In this document: positions 52,501-61,458 of the stretch, in pieces | Layout of the letters: each line of letters begins with the position of its first letter | Numbering within the stretch: position 1 is the stretch's first letter | Origin: Petrocella sp024636985 | GTDB taxonomy: Bacteria; Bacillota; Clostridia; Lachnospirales; Vallitaleaceae | Assembly: GCA_024636985.1 (NCBI GenBank) | Contig: JAGXFY010000026.1 | Span: forward strand, 10,995 to 74,994 | Direction: 5' to 3' | Length of the DNA stretch: 64,000 bases | The notes under the pieces: model-generated | Databases searched by the model: none | What the model was told of the DNA's origin: nothing | Seen by the model: only the letters and a program-made list of their open reading frames with translations | Program-made: the position numbers and the translations under genes

Positions 52501-53526
52501 ATGGATCCTAATCAAAATCAAAATGAAACTCAATTTAACCCCAAAGCGGAATTTGATAAAAATGTGGAACGCGCCAAAAAAGAAGTGAAAAAAAATATGC
52601 GATATGGTATTTTCGGTTTCATTATTATTCTTGCCATCATCTTTTTAAGCAATTGCTTTTACATTGTTAGGGAAGACGAAGTGGCCACCGTCAGACAACT
52701 TGGAGAAATCACACGTATTGTCGTTGATGCGACCAATACAGAAGCACAGTTACAAAATGATTTGGACCCTAGGTTCAAAGAAGTTGTCATCGACACTCAA
52801 AAGGGTCTAAAGTTTAAGATTCCCTTTATAACAACAGTAGAAAAGAATACAAGCAAACTATTGACCTATTTTTCCAATACGGCCAATATCAACACCCAAG
52901 ATAAGATCAAATATGATATCAATATGTATGCGCAGTGGCGTATAACCCATCCTGGTATATTTAATACTTCGCTTGGTACTGTGACAAGAGCCAATTCGAA
53001 AATTGATGAAATCACTTATGCGGTGGTCATCGACCGAATCAATAGACTTAACAGCTTGGACTTTCTTGCTAACAAAGATGCTTTATATGACATACTTGAA
53101 TCGGCAAGACAAGAGTTGAATGTGAATCTAGCCAATCAAGGTATTATGCTCATTGACATTGATGTGTATAGAACGATTTTACCCCCATCGAATATAGCAT
53201 CAACTTACGAAAAGATGGTACAAGAAAGGGCTGCAATTGCCCAACAGATTCGTTCAGAAGGTCTTGAATTCTATCAAAATACAGTAGCAGACACAGATAG
53301 AAATGTTGCCGAGATTAATGCAGGTGCCATTCAGGAAACAGAAACCATTAAAGGTCTTGCAGATTCAGAGGCTTTAGAAATCTATGCAAGTGGCTTTAGT
53401 AAGGACCCGGAGTTTTATGAATTCTGGAGGACATTACGTTCCTATGAAAGGGTCATTGATGCGGATACGGTTATTTATCTAGACCGAAACAACAGTTATC
53501 TAGAGTTCTTCTCTGGCGGTCAGTAA
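52501..53526 (+). CDS. hflC: HflC-like SPFH-domain membrane protein
   Basis: 341 residues, start after AGGAGGCGAAT within the end of hflK. A charged N-terminus of about 35 residues precedes one membrane segment (about 35-56), then the SPFH domain (EVATVRQLGEITRI; GLKFKIPFITTVEKN). The HflC-like tail has MVQERAAIAQQIRSEGLEF and DPEFYEFWRTLRSYERV. With HflK it should form the FtsH-associated complex. The cytoplasmic N-terminal extension is longer than in E. coli HflC. Confidence 0.9.
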   Translation: MDPNQNQNETQFNPKAEFDKNVERAKKEVKKNMRYGIFGFIIILAIIFLSNCFYIVREDEVATVRQLGEITRIVVDATNTEAQLQNDLDPRFKEVVIDTQKGLKFKIPFITTVEKNTSKLLTYFSNTANINTQDKIKYDINMYAQWRITHPGIFNTSLGTVTRANSKIDEITYAVVIDRINRLNSLDFLANKDALYDILESARQELNVNLANQGIMLIDIDVYRTILPPSNIASTYEKMVQERAAIAQQIRSEGLEFYQNTVADTDRNVAEINAGAIQETETIKGLADSEALEIYASGFSKDPEFYEFWRTLRSYERVIDADTVIYLDRNNSYLEFFSGGQ

Positions 53527-53532
53527 ACCATT

Positions 53533-53561
53533 AAGAGGCTCAATTTGAGCCTCTTTTATTT
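53533..53561 (+). terminator. Terminator after hflC
   Basis: AAGAGGCTCA at 53533-53542 pairs with TGAGCCTCTT at 53546-53555, then a T-rich run. Confidence 0.9.
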
Positions 53562-53653
53562 TTATGGCATTTTGGTATTGTCCTTGAACTCATTAAGATG
53601 TATAATTATAGATTAAAGAGGTATAATATACAGTGATTTTGAAAGGATCGATT

Positions 53654-54607
53654 ATGAAAAAAATATTTGTAGATGGTTTAACAGGTACAACCGGTCTTGT
53701 TATAAATGAAAGACTGAGTCATTACGATGAAATAGAGATACTACAGATTGATGAGCACAAGAAAAAGGACTTGGATGAAAAAAAGAAATTCCTTAATGCT
53801 GCGGACATTGTATTTTTATGTTTACCGGACCAAGCAGCCAAAGAATCCGTTGCGCTCATTGAAAATCCAAATACAAAAGTTATTGATGCCAGCACGGCTC
53901 ATAGAACACATAAAGACTGGGCATATGGTATTCCTGAACTGTCGGAGGACCATAGAAAAAGAATCATGACATCTAATAGAGTAGCTAATCCGGGTTGTCA
54001 TGCATCAGCATTTGCTTTAGCGATGTATCCATTGGTTAAGGCCGGCATTTTAGGAGATGACTATCCCGTTACGGTACATACACTAACGGGTTACAGTGGT
54101 GGAGGAAAGGAGCTCATAGCAAAATACGAAGATTCAGGTGAATTCAATCCTTATCACAAAGCGCCAAGACATTACAGTCTTGGGTTGAATCACAAGCATC
54201 TTCCTGAGATGAAGCTTCATGCCGGTTTAAGTGAAGAACCCTTATTTAATCCTATTGTAGGCAATTTTTATAAAGGTTTAGTAGCAACAATACCGATAAA
54301 AACTTCATTAATGAAAGTGAAAAAAAACGGTAGAGAGATACAACAATTCTTAGCGGACTATTATAAGAAATCCTATTTTGTTAGGGTCAATCCTTATGAT
54401 TCAAATGACAATTTGTTTGACGGTGGTTTTGATGTGACCGGTTCAAATGATACAAATTATTGCGATTTGTTTGTATTTGGAAATGATGAGAAAGGTACCA
54501 TTGTCATTATGTCGAGACTCGATAACTTAGGTAAGGGCGCTTCAGGTGCAGCCCTTCAGAACATGAATATTATGCTAGGTCTTGATGAATGGACGCATTT
54601 AATATAG
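53654..54607 (+). CDS. argC: N-acetyl-gamma-glutamyl-phosphate reductase, short type
   Basis: 317 residues from the ATG at 53654 after GAAAGGATC. It begins KKIFVDGLTGTTGLVINER (NADP site), has DASTAHR, the catalytic cysteine in RVANPGCHASAFALA (near 114) and the His-containing HLPEMKLHAGL. Length and the TGTTG start fit the shorter (type 2) ArgC. It reduces N-acetylglutamyl phosphate in arginine/ornithine synthesis. No other arg gene is nearby, so it is an orphan of its pathway here. Confidence 0.92.
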   Translation: MKKIFVDGLTGTTGLVINERLSHYDEIEILQIDEHKKKDLDEKKKFLNAADIVFLCLPDQAAKESVALIENPNTKVIDASTAHRTHKDWAYGIPELSEDHRKRIMTSNRVANPGCHASAFALAMYPLVKAGILGDDYPVTVHTLTGYSGGGKELIAKYEDSGEFNPYHKAPRHYSLGLNHKHLPEMKLHAGLSEEPLFNPIVGNFYKGLVATIPIKTSLMKVKKNGREIQQFLADYYKKSYFVRVNPYDSNDNLFDGGFDVTGSNDTNYCDLFVFGNDEKGTIVIMSRLDNLGKGASGAALQNMNIMLGLDEWTHLI

Positions 54608-54619
54608 GTATGATTAAGG

Positions 54620-54654
54620 GAAAAAGTCTACTGTACTAGACTTTTTCTTTTTTT
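54620..54654. terminator. Bidirectional terminator between argC and the MFS gene
   Basis: GAAAAAGTCTA at 54620-54630 pairs with TAGACTTTTTC at 54637-54647; T-runs exist in both directions. The left arm includes the stop codon of the minus-strand MFS gene. Confidence 0.8.
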
Positions 54655-55800
54655 GAAATCATGAAGAAAGAGCAAGCCAATGTAGGCAAGCGCTATTAGA
54701 GCAATAAGGTTCATGATATCAAAAAAGCGCTCTATACCAAAATCGTCAATAAGAAATCCACCAAGTAGACTAGCAATGATTGAAGAGAGGCCAAAGGTGA
54801 CACCGGCTGCTATGGTTTGAGCACTTGCTAAAAGCCGCGTTGGCGTGATTTTAACCACATAGAGTTTGAATGAAGCCAAAAACAGACTAAAACCGACACC
54901 TTGTAAAATGGCTGTTAATATGGCTTGAGTCGGTGTGGTAGCAATGGTAAGCAAATATACCCTAAAAAAGGTAATAACCCCAACGATTAGGAAGATTTTT
55001 AGAGGGGCAATCTTGGAAATGATTCTACGGGCATAGATAAAGCCAAAGATTTCTGTGAAAGCAGCAAAAGCAGCAGATATGCCTATATGTGAGGCATTGC
55101 CACCAATATTTTTGAAGATATATATATAGAAATTATTCACGCCCATATGGGTAATAAACAACAACATGCTGTAAATTAAAATAGCGATATAGGCTTTGTT
55201 TTTCAATAGAGATTTCACGTAAATTTTTTCTTTAGTATGTGGTTCCTTGATGGTTTCTGTCTTCGTAAGAAAAGCCATGATCCAAAGAAAACCAGCTGTT
55301 ATTACGTAGGCATATACGATGATATCGTAACCATATTTTATAACAAAACCACCAAAGAATAAGGTCATGATAGCAAATCCAAACGAAGCACCGGCACGCA
55401 TAAACCCATATAGGCTTGAGTCCAGTCCTTTGGTAGATAAGATCCAACTGTCCAACAAAGATTCGAGAGGCAACCATACAAAGCCAATCAATGACATAAC
55501 CATAATCATGGGGAATAAGTGTTTAGCAGCAAATCCAAAACCAATAACAAATAGAATCAACAGGAAGAGGGCACCTAAAAAGACATATTTAATCTTTGAA
55601 GTTTTATCACTGATGAATCCAAGTACATATTGGCCTAAGATTCCGAAAATTGTTGATAATATTATGGTGAGTGCAATGAGTTTACTACTGTAACCAAGGT
55701 CCTCAAGATAAGCAATATAGAAAAGACCAAAAGTTCCCCAAGAAAACCACAATAGAAATTGTATAATGGTAAAATTGATTTGAATTCTATGTGTATGCAT
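54628..55800 (-). CDS. MFS transporter, substrate unknown
   Basis: 390 residues from the second ATG of an ATGATG pair after AAAGGATC; ATG 55803 is equally possible, while 55851 lacks a site. Twelve hydrophobic segments are visible in two halves with a central loop near residue 190 (KTETIKEPHTKEKIYVKS). The motif-A-like loop is GFISDKTSKIKYVFLG. It resembles the MFS_1-like/LacY-related proteins with a FSWGTFGLFYIAYLEDLG start. No substrate can be inferred from neighbours. It is divergent from glgB. Confidence 0.8.
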   Translation of the reverse strand: MHTHRIQINFTIIQFLLWFSWGTFGLFYIAYLEDLGYSSKLIALTIILSTIFGILGQYVLGFISDKTSKIKYVFLGALFLLILFVIGFGFAAKHLFPMIMVMSLIGFVWLPLESLLDSWILSTKGLDSSLYGFMRAGASFGFAIMTLFFGGFVIKYGYDIIVYAYVITAGFLWIMAFLTKTETIKEPHTKEKIYVKSLLKNKAYIAILIYSMLLFITHMGVNNFYIYIFKNIGGNASHIGISAAFAAFTEIFGFIYARRIISKIAPLKIFLIVGVITFFRVYLLTIATTPTQAILTAILQGVGFSLFLASFKLYVVKITPTRLLASAQTIAAGVTFGLSSIIASLLGGFLIDDFGIERFFDIMNLIALIALAYIGLLFLHDFKKRKSLVQ

Positions 55801-56100
55801 CATGATCCTTTCTTTTACTATGAGATATGAGGATATGCTAACTACCTTCAAACAACATTTATCATATAACTAGTTACTGTAAGATGCAAGTGTATTTTCG
55901 ATAAATATAACATCGAAGCATAGAAATCTTCATCAAATATATAAGCCAGGTTAACCGCATAAATTAATAGGGGAAAACTATGGTGTATACCTTGTCAATA
56001 CTAGGCTATAGTGATAAACTGTTACTAGAGTTGTAAATTTTAAGAAGCAAAAAAAAATGCCGCTTGATAAAAAGACAAATAAAGGAAAAGGGTGTTCAAT
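55801..56100. other. Divergent intergenic region between the MFS gene and glgB
   Basis: 300 A/T-rich bases. I see no strong promoter or hairpin. TTGTCA at 55993-55998 with a TAAACT 17 bases on is a weak glgB promoter candidate. Confidence 0.3.
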
Positions 56101-58287
56101 ATGGAGAAATATATTAATGAGGTAGAAATGGCAGAAATACTGGGAACCGAACATAGAGACCCTCATCATTTTTTGGGTATGCATCAGCAAGATGGCATTT
56201 ATTATGTCAATGCATATAAGCCATCTGCATTTAGAATGGAAGTTCTTGACCTCACCAATCAAAAACAAATAAAAATGACAAGTGTAAATGACAGCGGGAT
56301 TTTTACAGCAGTTGTAGGTGAGCAACCAATATCCTATAAGCTAAAAATTGTAGAAGGCTCAGGCTATGAGTGGGAAACCTATGATGCATATGCTTTTGAG
56401 CCGGTTATTCAAGAACTGGATATGTATTTATTTGGTAATGGGACCCACTATGAGATCTACAAAAAGCTAGGTGCCCATCTTATGACCATCGATGGGGTCA
56501 GTGGGGTGCATTTTGCTGTATGGGCTCCCAATGCGAAAAGAGTTAGCGTTATAGGGGATTTTTGCGGTTGGGACGGTCGTGTATACCCACTTAGGAATGT
56601 AAGTAATTCCGGCATATATGAGATTTTCATTCCTGGTTTGGAAGAAAATGAAAAATACAAATTTGAAATAAAAACACAAGCCAATTATATTTTGGAAAAA
56701 TCAGATCCATATGCCAATTATGCTGAGTTTAGACCGAACACTGCTTCGGTTGTAACGAATTTGGAAGGTTATGAATGGCAAGACGATGCATATAAAGAAC
56801 GCAAGGCATCTATGAATGTCCTCAATCAACCCATATCCATCTATGAAGTACATCTTGGTTCATGGAAGAAGTCAGAAGGCGAACCCGGCTATATGAATTA
56901 CCGGGATATTGCTGAGGATTTGATAGGCTATGTCAAAGAGATGGGTTATACGCATATTGAATTAATGCCTATTGCAGAGCATCCATTTGATGGCTCATGG
57001 GGCTACCAAGTAACAGGTTATTTTGCACCCACCTCCAGATTTGGAACGCCTAAGGATTTTATGTATTTTGTAGACCGATGTCATCAGAATGATATTGGTG
57101 TCATATTAGACTGGGTTCCTGCACATTTTCCTAAAGATGCCCATGGCTTAATTAATTTTGATGGAACAGCTTTATATGAACATGAAGATCCTAAAAAAGG
57201 TGAGCATCCTCATTGGGGTACGATGATTTTTAATTATGGCCGTAATGAGGTTAACAATTTTTTGATTGGTAATGCATTATATTGGATCAATGAGTATCAT
57301 ATTGACGGTTTAAGAGTCGATGCTGTGGCTTCCATGCTTTACTTAGATTATGGAAAAGATTATGGTGAGTGGATACCTAACCCTCACGGTGGAAGAGAAA
57401 ACTATGATGCTATAGATTTCTTTAAGCATCTAAATTCTATACTCTACAAAGACCATCCTGAATTATTGATGATAGCAGAGGAATCCACCTCATGGCCAGG
57501 GGTATCAAGGCCAACGAATTATGGAGGTCTTGGTTTCGGTCTAAAATGGAACATGGGTTGGATGAATGATTTTCTACGTTACTTATCCTTTGATCCGATT
57601 CACAGACAATACCATCATAATGATTTAACCTTTAGTATGGTCTATGCTTTTACCGAAAATTTTGCATTGGTTCTTTCACACGACGAAGTAGTTCATGGAA
57701 AAGGCTCGATGATTAATAAGATGCCTGGTGATTATTGGCAAAAATTTGCTAACCTAAGAGCAGCTTATGGATTTATGTATGTGCATCCCGGTAAAAAGTT
57801 GATGTTCATGGGATGTGAGTTTGCCCAATTTGATGAATGGAGTGAAAACAAGAGTCTGGATTGGAATTTGTTAGAATTTGAGAAACATCAACAAATGCAA
57901 CGGTATGTTAAAGACTTAAATCGTCTTTATTTGGATGAAACAGCCTTATGGTTTGATGATTTTACCAGTGAAGGTTTTGAATGGATCAATTGTATGGATG
58001 ATGCTACAAGTATTATTTCTTTGGTTAGAAAAAGCAATCAAATTGATGACACCCTTATAGCTGTAGTGAATTTTACACCTGTACCAAGAACCCTTCATAA
58101 AATAGGCGTACCCTATAAAGGCTACTATGAAGAAATTTTTAATTCTGATGACTTAAAATATGGTGGAAGTGGCGTCATTAATACAGGTACCTTAACCAGT
58201 TTTGATGAACGTTATGATGAGCGCGATCAGACACTTAGTATTAAAGTACCGCCACTTGGTATAACAGTGCTTAAATACAAAGGATAA
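56101..58287 (+). CDS. glgB: 1,4-alpha-glucan branching enzyme
   Basis: 728 residues from the ATG at 56101; a GTG at 56092 overlaps the ribosome site. The N-terminal carbohydrate-binding module comes first (HRDPHHFLGMH near 20), then CBM48 (GVHFAVWAPNAKRVSVIGDF near 135) and the GH13 barrel with WVPAHFPKDAHGL, the nucleophile in GLRVDAVASMLYLDY, the acid in LMIAEESTSWPGV and FALVLSHDEVVHGKGS. It makes alpha-1,6 branches in glycogen. No other glg genes are adjacent. It ends near a strong terminator. Confidence 0.97.
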   Translation: MEKYINEVEMAEILGTEHRDPHHFLGMHQQDGIYYVNAYKPSAFRMEVLDLTNQKQIKMTSVNDSGIFTAVVGEQPISYKLKIVEGSGYEWETYDAYAFEPVIQELDMYLFGNGTHYEIYKKLGAHLMTIDGVSGVHFAVWAPNAKRVSVIGDFCGWDGRVYPLRNVSNSGIYEIFIPGLEENEKYKFEIKTQANYILEKSDPYANYAEFRPNTASVVTNLEGYEWQDDAYKERKASMNVLNQPISIYEVHLGSWKKSEGEPGYMNYRDIAEDLIGYVKEMGYTHIELMPIAEHPFDGSWGYQVTGYFAPTSRFGTPKDFMYFVDRCHQNDIGVILDWVPAHFPKDAHGLINFDGTALYEHEDPKKGEHPHWGTMIFNYGRNEVNNFLIGNALYWINEYHIDGLRVDAVASMLYLDYGKDYGEWIPNPHGGRENYDAIDFFKHLNSILYKDHPELLMIAEESTSWPGVSRPTNYGGLGFGLKWNMGWMNDFLRYLSFDPIHRQYHHNDLTFSMVYAFTENFALVLSHDEVVHGKGSMINKMPGDYWQKFANLRAAYGFMYVHPGKKLMFMGCEFAQFDEWSENKSLDWNLLEFEKHQQMQRYVKDLNRLYLDETALWFDDFTSEGFEWINCMDDATSIISLVRKSNQIDDTLIAVVNFTPVPRTLHKIGVPYKGYYEEIFNSDDLKYGGSGVINTGTLTSFDERYDERDQTLSIKVPPLGITVLKYKG

Positions 58288-58343
58288 GAATTTCCTGAAA
58301 GACATAAAGGTCAGAATTTAGATTTTCTAAATTCATAAGAAAC

Positions 58344-58378
58344 AAAAAGCTCCCACATTCATATGTGGGAGCTTTTTT
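58344..58378 (+). terminator. Terminator after glgB
   Basis: AAAAAGCTCCCACAT at 58344-58358 pairs with ATGTGGGAGCTTTTTT around TCAT. Very strong and nearly symmetrical. Confidence 0.95.
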
Positions 58379-58381
58379 GAC

Positions 58382-58480
58382 TTATTCTTCTTTATCAGAT
58401 TTTATGAAAGTATTACCTGTTTTTTTAACCTTAAGTATATCCCCATCTGTGAGTTTGGTGATTGTTTGATTTAGCTTCAT
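58382..58480 (-). CDS. Possible 32-residue small protein or gene remnant
   Basis: Minus-strand frame MKLNQTITKLTDGDILKVKK and so on to residue 32, ending next to the glgB terminator. The frame remains open for about 15 codons upstream of the ATG without a start, and no ribosome site precedes it. The composition is protein-like, and LTDGDILKVKKTGNTF has the feel of a beta-barrel end. It may be the surviving tail of a deleted gene. The rest of 58288-58615 shows nothing else. Confidence 0.25.
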   Translation of the reverse strand: MKLNQTITKLTDGDILKVKKTGNTFIKSDKEE

Positions 58481-58615
58481 GTCTTTAATTGATAAATATT
58501 TAACCAAGAAGTATAAATTAATAATTCATATATTACGATGATGTGATATTATGAATAAATTTTTTTGTCAAGGATTTTTATTTTGACATATAAACGCTAT
58601 TAGTAAATGCGTTGC

Positions 58616-59062
58616 TTAATACAAAGTGGCTTTAAACCATAAGTTTTTCTCTTTGTTGTAGGCATCTTGACTATCACTGGCATGGATTAAGTTCATACTA
58701 GGCAAACTTTGATCTAAGACAGGAATCCCATAGTCATGTCGGATGGTACCAGGTTTAGCACGATCGGGACGATAGTGGCCAATGAGCTCTCTTGCAATGG
58801 TGATGCCATCATCAGAATCATGGCCTAAAATCATAGGTATGGTAGGTTTACCAACAAAGGCAATTTTAAGCCAGTCCTTAAAGCCTTCACCTTCTCTAAG
58901 AATTACTTCTTTATAATGCTCTTTAATCAATCTGTAATCTACAACACGATAATGAATATGCTCAATCTTGAAGCCGGCTTTTAGAAACCGTCCGGTAATC
59001 TGATCGACTAGACCTCTTTCAAGCGCATCCGGTTTTAGAATGATAAATGTTTTTGAACTCAT
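58616..59062 (-). CDS. ndk: Nucleoside diphosphate kinase
   Basis: 148 residues, start after TAGGAGGC. It begins KTFIILKPDALERGL, and the phosphorylated histidine is in NLIHASDSQDA (near 123, normally NxxHGSD), with GHYRPDRAKPGTIRHDYG before it. It transfers phosphate between NTPs and NDPs. The loop carrying ILGHDSDDGITIARELIG is as in the family. The Ala in HASDS instead of Gly is a small, tolerated variation. It is monocistronic; no promoter was resolved. Confidence 0.94.
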   Translation of the reverse strand: MSSKTFIILKPDALERGLVDQITGRFLKAGFKIEHIHYRVVDYRLIKEHYKEVILREGEGFKDWLKIAFVGKPTIPMILGHDSDDGITIARELIGHYRPDRAKPGTIRHDYGIPVLDQSLPSMNLIHASDSQDAYNKEKNLWFKATLY

Positions 59063-59204
59063 CTTGATGCCTCCTAATTTTGATATGTGTGTTTATTAAT
59101 TGTAACACTAATAGGCGTTTATTCAAAGACCTGTGAAATCTTTTTATGATATCAGAAGATACTTCATATATGGGATGCTTTAAGAGCTAAAAGCCAGATA
59201 TAAC

Positions 59205-59233
59205 TTGACTTTTAGCGATTATTATAATAAAAT
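59205..59233 (+). promoter_or_regulatory. Promoter of the xpt riboswitch transcript
   Basis: TTGACT at 59205-59210, 17-base spacer, TAAAAT at 59228-59233; predicted start near 59240, just before the aptamer. Confidence 0.75.
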
Positions 59234-59267
59234 AGCATGGACATGAAAATGAAAAATGACATGCAAT

Positions 59268-59337
59268 AACTCGTATAATTCAGCAATATGGGCTGAAAGT
59301 TTCTACAAACTACCGTAAATAGTTATAGCTATGAGTT
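59268..59337 (+). promoter_or_regulatory. Purine riboswitch aptamer, guanine-type
   Basis: P1 pairs AACTCGTA (59268-59275) with TATGAGTT (59330-59337). The core has TATAAT, ATATGGG (loop 2 side), GTTTCTAC and CCGTAAAT, all in the order of the purine aptamer consensus. The specificity base is the C of GCTATGAG, which selects guanine/hypoxanthine rather than adenine. It precedes xpt. Confidence 0.93.
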
Positions 59338-59410
59338 CCTAAATGATACAAGAGTATCGCTTATTTCTGGCACTCGCCAAATGAGATGATATCTGTTGTG
59401 GTATTTATTG

Positions 59411-59438
59411 AACTCTGCTTATGCAGAGTTTTTGTTGT
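59411..59438 (+). terminator. Riboswitch-controlled terminator upstream of xpt
   Basis: AACTCTGC at 59411-59418 pairs with GCAGAGTT at 59423-59430, then a T-rich run. AACTC can instead pair with GAGTT of the P1 3' strand (59333-59337), giving an antiterminator when ligand is absent. Ligand should therefore switch xpt off. Confidence 0.85.
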
Positions 59439-59527
59439 TTTAAGGGAATATCTACTTTAGCCCTAATTATAAGAATGTTTCATTTTATGGTCACCAGTAT
59501 AGAAATATATCAGAGCAGGAGAATAAA

Positions 59528-60100
59528 ATGGACTTACTTAAACAACGTATTATAGAAGAAGGTAGAACCATAGGAGAAGAGATTATTAAAGTCGATTCCT
59601 TTCTGAATCATCAGATTGATGTAGGGCTATTCGTAGAAATGGGCAAAGAGTTTAGAAGGCTATTTGATAGTAAAAAAATCACAAAGCTACTAACCATAGA
59701 AGCATCCGGCATAGCTATAGCTTCTATAGCTGCATTGGAATTTGGTGTTCCGGTCGTGTTTGCGAAAAAGGCTCAATCCAGAAATCTGGATAAGGAAATC
59801 TACACAAGTAAAGTCTATTCTTTTACGAAACAGATCACCTATGATGTTATGGTTTCAAAAAAATACTTATCCAGTGAGGATCATGTACTTATATTAGATG
59901 ATTTTCTAGCAAATGGTAAGGCGGCTCTTGGCTTAATTGACATTGCAAGACAAGCAGGGGCAACAGTTGAAGGTGTTGGTATTGTCATTGAAAAAGGCTT
60001 TCAATCCGGCGGAAAACTATTAAGAGAACAAGGCATTAAAGTTGAATCCTTAGCCATCATTGACCGTATTAAAGATGGAAAAGTTACTTTTTTGAATTAA
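59528..60100 (+). CDS. xpt: Xanthine phosphoribosyltransferase
   Basis: 190 residues, start after AGCAGGAG. The PRPP loop is VLILDDFLANGKAALGL (near 119-135), with TIEASGIAIASIAALEFGVPV before and IVIEKGFQSGGKLLREQG after, matching Xpt of Bacillus. It converts xanthine to XMP in purine salvage. Regulation by the guanine riboswitch 190 bases upstream is evident. The downstream BMP/ABC genes suggest a shared purine uptake role. Confidence 0.95.
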   Translation: MDLLKQRIIEEGRTIGEEIIKVDSFLNHQIDVGLFVEMGKEFRRLFDSKKITKLLTIEASGIAIASIAALEFGVPVVFAKKAQSRNLDKEIYTSKVYSFTKQITYDVMVSKKYLSSEDHVLILDDFLANGKAALGLIDIARQAGATVEGVGIVIEKGFQSGGKLLREQGIKVESLAIIDRIKDGKVTFLN

Positions 60101-60186
60101 AGACTAGAAACGTATGAAAAACCCAATGCATAAGGATGGCCATAAACATAGACTATCTGATTGTATATATATAGTAGAAGTATTAG

Positions 60187-60242
60187 AAAAGGAGGTACGC
60201 ATAAAATATTTATTTAGTGGTAACAGCTTCAGGGGGCATTAA
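60187..60242 (+). promoter_or_regulatory. Orphan strong ribosome site before a 13-codon frame starting with ATA
   Basis: AAAAGGAGG at 60187-60195 is followed five bases later by ATA and a frame of 13 codons (ATA AAA TAT TTA...) ending in TAA at 60240. No ATG, GTG or TTG is at the right spacing. It looks like a leader peptide with a lost start codon. The true ribosome site of the lipoprotein gene is AGGAGG near 60269. Confidence 0.35.
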
Positions 60243-60279
60243 AAAAACAGAAAGCATATTATTTAATAGGAGGAAAAAA

Positions 60280-61431
60280 ATGAAAAAAATATTAGCATTA
60301 CTTATGGTATTCACACTGATTTTGTCACTTGCTGCATGTGGAAAAACACCAACTGAGGAAACTTATGGTGAGACAGAAGCAACAACAGAAACAGAAACAG
60401 AAGCTACTGAGGGCACGGACACAGAAGCGGCAATGACTGAAGACGTTACGGTTGGTTTTATCTATGTTGGACCAATTGGCGATGGTGGATGGACATATGC
60501 TCATGATCAAGGACGTTTGTATTTAGAAGAGCAGTTGGGTGTAAAAACGATCTACAAAGAATCCGTTCCTGAAACTCAAGATGTTGAACAAGAAATGCGT
60601 AACATGATTGACCAAGGTGCAACGGTTATATTTGCAACCAGTTTCGGTTATATGGATTTTATGGAGAAAGTTTCTGCTGAATTCCCAGAAGTTGCATTTT
60701 TACACTGTTCAGGTTATAAAACAACAGACAATATGGCGAACTATTTCGGAAGAATCTACCAAGCAAGATACTTATCCGGTATTGTTGCAGGTATGAAAAC
60801 TGAAACTAATAAAATTGGCTATGTAGCAGCTTTCCCAATTCCTGAAGTTATTCGTGGTATCAACGCATTCACACTTGGTGCTCAATCTATTAATCCGGAT
60901 GTTGAAGTAGAAGTTGTTTGGACCTCCACATGGTATGATCCAGCAAAAGAAAAAGAAGCGGCTATTGCAGCACTTGATAATGGTGCAGATGTCATTGCTC
61001 AACATCAAGATACAGCAGGTCCACAACAAGCGGCTGAAGAGCGCGGATTATGGTCTGTTGGTTACAACACAGACATGAGTGCAATGGCACCAAAAGCATA
61101 TATGACAGCTCCTGTTTGGAACTGGGGACCTTATTATGTAGAGCAAGTTCAAGCAGTTATTGATGGTACTTTCGCTTCTCACGCTTACTGGGGTGGTATG
61201 GAAGACGGTATCGTGGCACTTGCGCCATTAACTGAGAATGCACCGGAAGGCGCTCAGGAAGCAGTTGACGCTGCAACCGCTCAAATCCTTGACGGATCCG
61301 AACTTGTATTTGATGGTCCTTTGACCAATCAAGCCGGTGAAGTAGTCGTTGCAGAAGGCGCCGCTATGACAGATGGCGAGATGTTAAACATGATGTGGTT
61401 TGTTGAAGGTGTTATTGGTAATATAGAATAA
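60280..61431 (+). CDS. BMP-family substrate-binding lipoprotein (nucleoside uptake)
   Basis: 383 residues from the ATG at 60280 after ATAGGAGGAA. A lipoprotein signal with lipobox LAAC (Cys near residue 21) is followed by a Thr/Glu-rich linker (about 25-52). The BMP/PnrA-like domain follows: VTVGFIYVGPIGDGGWTYAH, ATSFGYMDFMEKV, YFGRIYQARYLSGIVAGM, KIGYVAAFPIPEVIRGINAF and AQHQDTAGPQQAAEE. The family binds purine or pyrimidine nucleosides outside the membrane. It is the first gene of an ABC importer with the two following genes. Confidence 0.93.
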   Translation: MKKILALLMVFTLILSLAACGKTPTEETYGETEATTETETEATEGTDTEAAMTEDVTVGFIYVGPIGDGGWTYAHDQGRLYLEEQLGVKTIYKESVPETQDVEQEMRNMIDQGATVIFATSFGYMDFMEKVSAEFPEVAFLHCSGYKTTDNMANYFGRIYQARYLSGIVAGMKTETNKIGYVAAFPIPEVIRGINAFTLGAQSINPDVEVEVVWTSTWYDPAKEKEAAIAALDNGADVIAQHQDTAGPQQAAEERGLWSVGYNTDMSAMAPKAYMTAPVWNWGPYYVEQVQAVIDGTFASHAYWGGMEDGIVALAPLTENAPEGAQEAVDAATAQILDGSELVFDGPLTNQAGEVVVAEGAAMTDGEMLNMMWFVEGVIGNIE

Positions 61432-61458
61432 AATATAAAGTCAATAAAGGAGTTTGCC

